This document shows positions 57,937-64,000 of a stretch of DNA of 64,000 nt, piece after piece. Location of the stretch: contig NZ_JBHSBN010000010.1 of NCBI RefSeq assembly GCF_042650605.1, forward strand, positions 1 through 64,000, read 5' to 3'. Source of the stretch: Micromonospora_J zhanjiangensis (GTDB taxonomy: Bacteria > Actinomycetota > Actinomycetes > Mycobacteriales > Micromonosporaceae). The stretch's first letter is position 1. Each line of letters opens with the position of its first letter. A program made the position numbers and the translations under genes. The notes under the pieces are model-generated. The model saw only the letters and a list, made by a program, of their open reading frames with translations, was not told where the DNA came from and did no database searches.

Positions 57937-58515
57937 TCAGACGGTGTCCAGCGTCAGGCCGAGGCCGAGCAGCACCGGGACGGTGGCCAGGCCCAGCATG
58001 ATCCACGGCAACCGGTCGTGCCGGGCGAGGCAGAAGGCCGCCACGATCAGCCCGGTCACGCCGAGCCCGAGGCCGGCCAGCGTCGGCTCGTACCAGCCGG
58101 GGGCCCGACCGCCGTGCACGGCGAGCAGGCCGGTCAGCGCGGTGCCGGAACCGACGACGCCGAGCCCGGTCGCCCAGCCGCACAGGCCGAGCATCCGGTC
58201 GTTCGCGTCCCGGACGTCCGGCCGGCGGACCCGGAACGGCCGGTTCCAGCTGTGCTCGGTGGCGGTTGTCACCGAGCCGACCGTCGGCACGAGGCGGGTG
58301 CTCGGTACCGGCACCACCACCGGTGGCCGGTACGGCGCCAGGGCGGCCCGGGGTGCGACCCGGCGGACCAGCCCGGCACCGGCGCCGGTAACGCCGGTGG
58401 TGGCGGCGCCGGTGGCGACGACGCCCGCCGACGGGGTGGCCTGCTGGACCGGCGGCACCTCGACGGCCGGGGCGCCCGGCCGCGCCGTAAACGACTGCTC
58501 GACCTCGCTGGACAC
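57937..58515 (-). CDS. Hypothetical membrane protein
   Basis: A 192-residue protein from the GTG at 58515. The first 100 residues are Pro/Ala/Thr/Val-rich and look disordered (SFTARPGAPAVEVPPVQQAT). After a short conserved-looking WNRPFRVRRPDVRDANDRML come three to four membrane helices (LCGWATGLGVVGSGTALTGL, GLGLGVTGLIVAAFCLARHD and LPWIMLGLATVPVLLGLGLT). No family recognised. It occupies the place where Rv1337 and murI lie in mycobacteria. Confidence 0.7.
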   Translation of the reverse strand: MSSEVEQSFTARPGAPAVEVPPVQQATPSAGVVATGAATTGVTGAGAGLVRRVAPRAALAPYRPPVVVPVPSTRLVPTVGSVTTATEHSWNRPFRVRRPDVRDANDRMLGLCGWATGLGVVGSGTALTGLLAVHGGRAPGWYEPTLAGLGLGVTGLIVAAFCLARHDRLPWIMLGLATVPVLLGLGLTLDTV

Positions 58516-58772
58516 CCCGACACCGTCCCGCTTCCGTAGCCGCCCACCGCGATCCGGCGGGCCCTCACTGACTGCAACGCTCGGAGGTAACGGGGCGTAA
58601 CGTCCGGAACCGGGGAACGGTCGGTGTCACGTTGGCGACAACTCTGATCAGATCGTTCTTGCCCTGATAACTCGCGGCGTAGGCTGCGCACCGTGGTAGA
58701 CACGCCGGCAGTGCTCCTCGACGTGATCGTCGGCGTCGCTGTCGTGACCGACAGTAACAGCGGGATTGCTGG

Positions 58773-59519
58773 ATGCGACTGACAGTTCTAGGCTGTGCCG
58801 GAAGCTTCCCCGGCCCCGAATCGGCGTGTTCCGCCTACCTGGTCGAGGCCGACGGGTTTCGTCTCCTGGTCGACTTCGGTCCCGGGTCCCTGTCCGCCCT
58901 CCAGCGCTACGCCAGCCTGAACGCGGTCGACGCGATCCTGCTCACCCACCTGCACTGCGACCACATCCTCGACGCGGTCACCTACGTGGTGGTCCGGCGG
59001 TACGCGCCGGACGGTCCCTGCCCGCCGCTGCCGGTGTACGCCCCGAGTGGCGCGCCGGACCGGATCGCCGGGGCGTACAGCCAGGACGAGGGCGGGGTGG
59101 AGGACGTCTACACGTTCTACGGGTTGCAGCCCGGCACCTTCCCGATCGGCCCGTTCACGGTCACCGTCGACCGGGTGAACCATCCGGTCGAGACGTACGG
59201 CGTGCGGCTGGAACACGGCGGTCGGAGCCTGTGCTACTCGTCCGACACCGCGCCCTGCGAGGCGCTGCTGCGGCTGGCCCACGGTGCCGACGTCTTCCTC
59301 TGCGAGGCGAGCTACCTGGACGGGGTGGACAACCCGCCGGACATCCACCTGACCGGGCGCGAGGCGGGGGAGGCCGCCACCAAGGCCGAGGTGGGCCGGC
59401 TGCTGCTCACCCACCTGGTCGCCGCCTGGGGCAGCGAGGCGATCACCCACGAGGCCGCCGCCGCGGCGTTCGACGGCCCGGTCGAGGTGGTCCGCCCGGG
59501 CGCCGGCTACGAGATCTGA
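58773..59519 (+). CDS. MBL-fold phosphodiesterase, Rv1339-like
   Basis: A 248-residue protein with a RNase Z/ElaC-like MBL core: RLTVLGCAGSFPGPESACSA, metal motif AILLTHLHCDHILDAVTYVV (HLHCDH), YGVRLEHGGRSLCYSSDTAP, DVFLCEASYLDGVDNPPDIH and RLLLTHLVAAWG. The M. tuberculosis homologue Rv1339 is reported as an atypical cyclic-nucleotide phosphodiesterase, and it too lies between cysM and rphA. The same role (lowering cAMP) is a reasonable inference. Confidence 0.88.
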   Translation: MRLTVLGCAGSFPGPESACSAYLVEADGFRLLVDFGPGSLSALQRYASLNAVDAILLTHLHCDHILDAVTYVVVRRYAPDGPCPPLPVYAPSGAPDRIAGAYSQDEGGVEDVYTFYGLQPGTFPIGPFTVTVDRVNHPVETYGVRLEHGGRSLCYSSDTAPCEALLRLAHGADVFLCEASYLDGVDNPPDIHLTGREAGEAATKAEVGRLLLTHLVAAWGSEAITHEAAAAAFDGPVEVVRPGAGYEI

Positions 59520-59587
59520 CCGGGACGTCCACAGCGGACCACCGGCACGGGACCACGGGCGGTGCCCTCGCGTCCTACCATCGCCGG

Positions 59588-60439
59588 GTGACCCAGCCTC
59601 CGCGCGGCGCTCCACCCCCCTACCCCGGGCCGCCGGACCGGTCGTCCGGCCCCGCGGGCCGGCCACCGTCCCGGTCCGGAGCCGTCGGCCGGGCACACGT
59701 CGGCCAATCCGCTCCCGTCCCCGCCGCGCCGGCCGCCCCGCCAACGGACCGGCCGGGGTTCGGTCCACCGGATGTCCGGACCGGGTCCGGTCCGCGGGCC
59801 GACCGGTCGAGATTCACTCCACCGGATCTCCAGGTGGGGTCCGGTCCGCCGACCCCGGCCGATTCCACGACCGGACCCGCGACCGGGTCCGGAGCCGGAG
59901 ACAGCGCCGGAGCCACGCTGCCGGCCGCCGTCGCGACACCCCGGTTCGGTTTGTCGCGTCGGCGCGGCGTGCTCTGGTGGCTGCTCGGGTCGCTCGGGCT
60001 GCTCGGTCTGCTCGCCTGCATCGCCGTCTACGCCTGGTTCGGCTACTTCGGGCCGCAGATGGAGATCGAGCAGCGCCGGGAGGTCTTCGCCGCGCTGGGC
60101 ACGCCGGAGGGGTTCGCCCGGGACGAGCCGCAGCTCGTGGGCACCACCGACCGGCTGGCCGCGAGCTACTCGCTGACCTGTGACCGGGGCGCCTGCCCGG
60201 CGGACCTGGGTGCGCGGGTGCACCGCTGGCTCGTCGCCGGCGGCAAGTCCGACGCCAGCGCGCCGGAGGTCACCCGCTGCCTGGACAACCAGCGGGCGAA
60301 TCCGACCTCGATGTGCGCCCTCGGCTGGCGGACCCGGAACTGCGAGGTGTACGTGCAGGCGTCGTACCGGCAGCTGCCCGGTAACCGGGGCACCGATCGG
60401 CAGGTGCGGCTGCTGACCACCGTCGGCGACTGCGACTGA
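59588..60439 (+). CDS. Hypothetical membrane-anchored secreted protein
   Basis: A 283-residue protein from the GTG at 59588. Residues 1-120 are Pro/Gly/Ser/Arg-rich and disordered (GPPDRSSGPAGRPPSRSGAV). One membrane helix is at about 130-152 (LWWLLGSLGLLGLLACIAVY). The outer domain (about 155-283) reads IEQRREVFAALGTPEGFARD, TCDRGACPADLGARVHRWLV and CALGWRTRNCEVYVQASYRQ, with several Cys for disulfides. No family recognised. Confidence 0.7.
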   Translation: MTQPPRGAPPPYPGPPDRSSGPAGRPPSRSGAVGRAHVGQSAPVPAAPAAPPTDRPGFGPPDVRTGSGPRADRSRFTPPDLQVGSGPPTPADSTTGPATGSGAGDSAGATLPAAVATPRFGLSRRRGVLWWLLGSLGLLGLLACIAVYAWFGYFGPQMEIEQRREVFAALGTPEGFARDEPQLVGTTDRLAASYSLTCDRGACPADLGARVHRWLVAGGKSDASAPEVTRCLDNQRANPTSMCALGWRTRNCEVYVQASYRQLPGNRGTDRQVRLLTTVGDCD

Positions 60440-60613
60440 CCCGTCCCCGCCGTCCGGTCCTGGCCGGCGGACGTGCCGGGACGCCGCACCGCCGGGCGGG
60501 AAACGGCCGAATCAGGACGGCCACCGGCCTTCGCGTCAGGTTGTGCGCTGCTGTTCGCCGGCCGGTCAGCCGGACGTCGCCTGGCGAACCAGCGCCCGGC
60601 CGACCGTCGGCGC

Positions 60614-61744
60614 ATGCGAATCGCGATCGTGACGGAATCCTATCCGCCGGACGTCAACGGCGTGGCGCATTCGGTCGTCCGGGTGGCCGAGCACCTGGTC
60701 CGTCGGGGCCACCAGCCGGTGGTCGTCGCGCCCGCGTCGGCGACCCGGCCCACCCCCGACCGGCACCATCCGTACCCGGTGGTCCGGGTGCCCAGCGTGG
60801 CGGTGCCCCGCTACCGGGGCCTGCGCCTCGGCCTGCCCGGTCCCCGGTTGACCGAGGCGCTGGCGGCGCACGCGCCGGACGTCGTACACCTGGCCAGCCC
60901 GTTCGTCCTCGGCGCCTGGGCGATGACGGTGGCGGGGCAGCGCGGGCTGCCGACGGTGGCCGTCTACCAGACCGACCTGGCGGCGTACGCGCGGCTGTAC
61001 CGCCTCGGGTGGACCGAGGCGGCGGCGTGGCGCCGGCTACGGTCCATCCACAACGCCGCCGACCTGACGCTCGCGCCGTCCAGCCGGTCGGTCGCGGACC
61101 TGGTGGCACACGGCATCCAGCGGGTGCGGCTGTGGCGGCGCGGGGTGGACGCCGTCCGGTTCGACCCGGCCAAGGCCGACGACGAGCTGCGTCGGAGCCT
61201 CGCCCCGGACGGCGCGCTGCTGGTCGGGTACGTCGGCCGGTTGGCCGCCGAGAAGCGGGTCGAGCTGCTGGCGCCGACCTGCCGGCTGTCCGGCGTCCGG
61301 GTCGTCGTGGTCGGCGCCGGGCCGGCCGACCGGGAGCTGCGCAAGACCCTGCCGGACGCGCTGTTCCTGGGCGAGCTGCACGGCGAGCGGTTGGCCCGCC
61401 TCTACGCCAGCCTGGACGTCTTCGTCCACCCGGGACCGCACGAGACCTTCGGCCAGACGGTGCAGGAGGCGCAGGCCAGCGGCCTGCCGGTGGTGGCGCC
61501 GGCGGCCGGTGGACCGGTCGACCTGGTCAGTCCCGGACGGACCGGGTTCCTGGTGCCGCCCGACGACGGCCGGGCGATCGCCGACGCGGTCGCGACGCTG
61601 GCGGCCGACCCGGGCGCGCGCCGCTGCTTCGGTACGGCGGCACGGGCCGGCGTCACCGCCCGGACCTGGGCCGCCGTCGGCGACGAACTCGTCGCGCACT
61701 ACCGGACGGTGCTGACCGCGCCGGCGCCCAGGATCGCCGCGTGA
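60614..61744 (+). CDS. Glycosyltransferase family 4 (MgtA-like)
   Basis: A 376-residue GT-B enzyme. It starts MRIAIVTESYPPDVNGVAHS and VVRVAEHLVRRGHQPVVVAP, with HLASPFVLGAWAMTVAGQRG, RRGVDAVRFDPAKADDELRR, GYVGRLAAEKRVELLAPTCR and the sugar-nucleotide EX7E-type site HPGPHETFGQTVQEAQASGL. Closest in memory to the mycobacterial alpha-mannosyltransferases MgtA/PimB, so a GDP-mannose-using lipid glycosyltransferase is likely. The next gene, a second GT, overlaps its stop (GTGA). Confidence 0.88.
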   Translation: MRIAIVTESYPPDVNGVAHSVVRVAEHLVRRGHQPVVVAPASATRPTPDRHHPYPVVRVPSVAVPRYRGLRLGLPGPRLTEALAAHAPDVVHLASPFVLGAWAMTVAGQRGLPTVAVYQTDLAAYARLYRLGWTEAAAWRRLRSIHNAADLTLAPSSRSVADLVAHGIQRVRLWRRGVDAVRFDPAKADDELRRSLAPDGALLVGYVGRLAAEKRVELLAPTCRLSGVRVVVVGAGPADRELRKTLPDALFLGELHGERLARLYASLDVFVHPGPHETFGQTVQEAQASGLPVVAPAAGGPVDLVSPGRTGFLVPPDDGRAIADAVATLAADPGARRCFGTAARAGVTARTWAAVGDELVAHYRTVLTAPAPRIAA

Positions 61745-62964
61745 CGGCGACGCCGGGGTCGACCCGCCGCCCCGCACCGGCCGGCACCAACCCCCTCGGG
61801 ACCGCGGGCCCCACCGGGAACCGGATCGTCCGGCTGGCCAACTTCGTGACCGCCACCTCCGGCGGCCTGCGGACCGCGCTGCGCTGCCTCGGCGCCGGAT
61901 ACCGGGCGGCCGGGCACGAATCGGTGCTGATCGTCCCGGGCGCGGCGGCGGCCGACGAGGTCGTCGACGGGGAGCGGGTGATCACCCTGCCGGCTCCGGT
62001 GCTGCCGGGCACCGGTGGTTACCGGGTGCTGGTCGGCCGGCGCCGGCTCGGTCGGCTGCTCGACGAACTGGCTCCGGACCGGCTGGAGGTCTCCGACCGG
62101 TCGACCCTGCGGTGGACCGGCGACTGGGCGCGGGCCAACGGGGTCCGGTCGATGATGGTGTCGCACGAGAGCCTCAGCGGTCTGCTGCGCATCTGGTCGC
62201 CCCGCCCCGACCTCGCCGATCGGCTCGCCGACCGGCTCAACCGGCGCAGCGCGGAGGCGTACGACCAGGTCGTCTGCACGACCGACTGGGCGGCCGCGGA
62301 GTTCCGGCGGCTCGGCGTGGGCAACCTGACCCGGGTACCGCTCGGCGTCGACCTGGCCGCCTTCGGCCCCGACCGGCGCGACCCGGCGGTACGTGCCCGG
62401 TACGCCACCGACGGCGAGGTGCTCGTCCTGCACTGCGGCCGGCTGTCGCCGGAGAAGCGCCCCCAGCTGGCGGTCGACGCGCTGGCGCGGCTGCGGGCGG
62501 CCGGCGTACCGGCGGTCCTGGTGGTGGTCGGCGACGGGCCCGTACGGGCGGCCCTGACCGAGCGGGCGGCCGGGCTGCCCGTGCGGTTCGTCGGCTTCGT
62601 GCCCGACCGGGCGGCGGTCGCCACCCTGTTGGCCAGCGCCGACGTCGCGATCGCTCCCGGCCCGGTGGAGACCTTCGGCCTCGCCGGCCTGGAGGCCCTG
62701 GCCTCCGGTACGCCGGTCGTGGTCAACGCGGCGAGCGCGCTGCCGGAGGTGGTGGGTGACGCCGGGCTGGCGGCCGAGGGCAACGGACCCGCCCTGGCCG
62801 CGGCGGTCCGGCGGATCCTCGATCGCCCGGCGACCGATCGGCGGGCCGCCGCCCGGGCCCGGGCCGAGCGGTTCGGCTGGGACGCGGCCGTGGCCGGGTT
62901 TCTGCGGGCCCACGACGTGCCCCGCCCGACCGAACGCATAGGCTGCCAGGATGGCGCGACGTGA
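61741..62964 (+). CDS. Glycosyltransferase family 4, second of a pair
   Basis: A 407-residue GT-B protein. The N-terminal 30 residues are Pro/Thr/Gly-rich; then RIVRLANFVTATSGGLRTAL, RVPLGVDLAAFGPDRRDPAV, LHCGRLSPEKRPQLAVDALA and the donor site APGPVETFGLAGLEALASGT. Translational coupling with the MgtA-like gene means they likely act on one glycolipid. Its end overlaps the start of rph by 14 bases. Confidence 0.88.
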   Translation: MTATPGSTRRPAPAGTNPLGTAGPTGNRIVRLANFVTATSGGLRTALRCLGAGYRAAGHESVLIVPGAAAADEVVDGERVITLPAPVLPGTGGYRVLVGRRRLGRLLDELAPDRLEVSDRSTLRWTGDWARANGVRSMMVSHESLSGLLRIWSPRPDLADRLADRLNRRSAEAYDQVVCTTDWAAAEFRRLGVGNLTRVPLGVDLAAFGPDRRDPAVRARYATDGEVLVLHCGRLSPEKRPQLAVDALARLRAAGVPAVLVVVGDGPVRAALTERAAGLPVRFVGFVPDRAAVATLLASADVAIAPGPVETFGLAGLEALASGTPVVVNAASALPEVVGDAGLAAEGNGPALAAAVRRILDRPATDRRAAARARAERFGWDAAVAGFLRAHDVPRPTERIGCQDGAT

Positions 62965-63679
62965 TGGGCGGCAGCCCGACCAACTTCGACCGGTGACGTT
63001 GACCCGACGGTGGAGCATGCACCCGGAGGGCTCGGTCCTCGTCGAGTTCGGCGACACCAGGGTGTTGTGCACGGCCAGCGTCACCGAGGGCGTGCCGCGC
63101 TGGCGCAAGGGCTCGGGACTCGGCTGGGTGACCGCGGAGTACTCCATGCTGCCCCGGGCCACCACGACCCGGTCGGACCGAGAGAGCGTCAAGGGCCGGG
63201 TCGGCGGCCGCACCCACGAGATCTCCCGCCTGATCGGGCGCAGCCTGCGGGCCTGCGTCGACCTCAAGGCGCTCGGCGAGAACTCGATCGTGTTGGACTG
63301 CGACGTGCTGCAGGCCGACGGCGGCACCCGCACGGCCGCCATCACCGGGGCCTACGTCGCCCTGTACGACGCGGTCGGCTGGCTCGCCGGGCGCAAGTCA
63401 CTATCCGGTAAGCCGGAGTCGGTGATGCACCGGTCGGTGGCCGCGGTCAGCGTCGGCATCGTCGGCGGGCAGCCGGTGCTCGACCTGAACTACGCCGAGG
63501 ACGCCACCGCCGACGTCGACATGAACGTCGTCTGCACCGGCGCCGGTGACTTCGTCGAGGTGCAGGGCACCGGCGAGGCCGGCGTCTTCGCCCGCGACCA
63601 ACTCGACGCGTTGCTCGACCTCGGCGTCGCCGGGTGCGCCGAGCTGGCCGAGGCCCAGCGGAAGGCGCTGGCCGGATGA
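62951..63679 (+). CDS. rph: Ribonuclease PH
   Basis: A 242-residue phosphorolytic exoribonuclease that trims tRNA 3' ends. It begins ARRDGRQPDQLRPVTLTRRW and carries FGDTRVLCTASVTEGVPRWR, GWVTAEYSMLPRATTTRSDR (phosphate site), GRTHEISRLIGRSLRACVDL, LDCDVLQADGGTRTAAITGA and LDLNYAEDATADVDMNVVCT. Length and motifs are standard. It overlaps the preceding glycosyltransferase by 14 bases and the next gene by ATGA. Confidence 0.97.
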   Translation: MARRDGRQPDQLRPVTLTRRWSMHPEGSVLVEFGDTRVLCTASVTEGVPRWRKGSGLGWVTAEYSMLPRATTTRSDRESVKGRVGGRTHEISRLIGRSLRACVDLKALGENSIVLDCDVLQADGGTRTAAITGAYVALYDAVGWLAGRKSLSGKPESVMHRSVAAVSVGIVGGQPVLDLNYAEDATADVDMNVVCTGAGDFVEVQGTGEAGVFARDQLDALLDLGVAGCAELAEAQRKALAG

Positions 63680-64000
63680 CCCGGGTACTGCTGGCCACCG
63701 CCAACACCAAGAAGCTGCTCGAGCTGCGCCGCATCCTGGCCGAGACGATGGCCGGTGGGGCCGGCGCGGCGCTGCGTCCACATCGGATCGAACTGGTCGG
63801 CCTGGCCGACTTCCCGGACTACCCGGAGGTGCCCGAGACCGGCCTCACCTTCGGCGAGAACGCCCTGCTGAAGGCGCGCGAGGGCTGCCGGCGTACCGGG
63901 CTGCCCACGGTGGCCGACGACTCCGGGCTGGCCGTGGACGCCCTGGGCGGCATGCCGGGGGTGTTCAGCGCCCGCTGGTCCGGCCGGCACGGTGACGACC
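63676..64000 (+). CDS. rdgB: Non-canonical purine NTP pyrophosphatase, cut by window end
   Basis: The first 108 residues of a HAM1/RdgB enzyme: VLLATANTKKLLELRRILAE (the TxNxxK substrate motif), FPDYPEVPETGLTFGENALL, REGCRRTGLPTVADDSGLAV (metal site) and GMPGVFSARWSGRHGDD. It hydrolyses dITP and XTP to monophosphates. The ATG overlaps the rph stop; the gene continues beyond the window. Confidence 0.95.
   Translation, partial: MTRVLLATANTKKLLELRRILAETMAGGAGAALRPHRIELVGLADFPDYPEVPETGLTFGENALLKAREGCRRTGLPTVADDSGLAVDALGGMPGVFSARWSGRHGDD

Noticed and set aside
1..64000. CRISPR arrays, tRNA or rRNA genes
   Set aside because: No regularly spaced palindromic repeats, no cloverleaf-like sequence and no rRNA-like stretch were recognised by reading; a dedicated tRNA scan would be decisive.

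Overview
This is a 64 kb piece of a high-GC actinomycete chromosome (about 70-75% G+C by eye). GTG starts are common, and many adjacent genes overlap by a single GTGA or ATGA. The gene content fits the family Micromonosporaceae: a DUF4193 zinc protein, a DUF574-type methyltransferase, a DUF5753 regulator, DesK/NarL-type kinase-regulator pairs, SARP regulators, a CysO/Mec/CysM sulfur cluster, secreted cellulolytic enzymes and a CebR-type operator. The genus is inferred, not proven. I see no rRNA, tRNA, CRISPR array or intact prophage.

Layout. 1-600: a decayed IS200/IS605 element. 1-4.6 kb: a Tat-exported metallo-beta-lactamase-fold protein, small proteins and a serine hydrolase. 4.6-12 kb, minus strand: a fused TRAP permease, its TAXI receptor, a conservon-type sensor kinase, a roadblock protein and a second TAXI lipoprotein, apparently a transporter combined with a sensory relay. 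12-15.2 kb: a YqeB protein preceded by the scar of an ABC ATPase gene, then a kinase-regulator pair. 15.2-19.3 kb: DUF4193, a caspase/CHAT-like protein, a three-gene cassette of very small proteins, and an ECF sigma factor between two proteins that share an extracellular domain. 19.3-30.4 kb is mixed: a broken dacB, an HXXEE protein, aquaporin, cysteine-free HesB, a pentapeptide protein, a lower-GC DUF4143 ATPase with an iteron-like promoter, MBL hydrolases, a second kinase-regulator pair, and a Clp_N/HTH regulator whose promoter is buried in two palindromes.

30.4-43 kb holds secreted functions: a PAP2/haloperoxidase-like protein, an expansin with CBM2, an exported protein of three 84-residue repeats, a giant SARP/STAND regulator, and a GH12 cellulase with CBM2 behind a CebR box. 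43-52 kb: an FAD monooxygenase, an isolated ctaD, an MFS exporter, a pncB-pncA NAD-salvage pair and a large LuxR/AAA regulator. 52-64 kb: a dynamin-like protein with a degenerate P-loop, then a housekeeping block resembling mycobacterial Rv1331-Rv1341 (clpS, DUF2017, mec, cysO, cysM, Rv1339-like MBL, rph, rdgB), interrupted by an aldo/keto reductase, two small membrane proteins and two glycosyltransferases.

The points most worth checking are the TRAP/kinase operon, the 84-residue-repeat protein with its CebR-like box, the two unusual promoters (23-bp iterons; palindromes over a leaderless start), the small caspase-like protein, the sigma/anti-sigma pair with shared ectodomains, and the CysO protein carrying a tail after its Gly-Gly.
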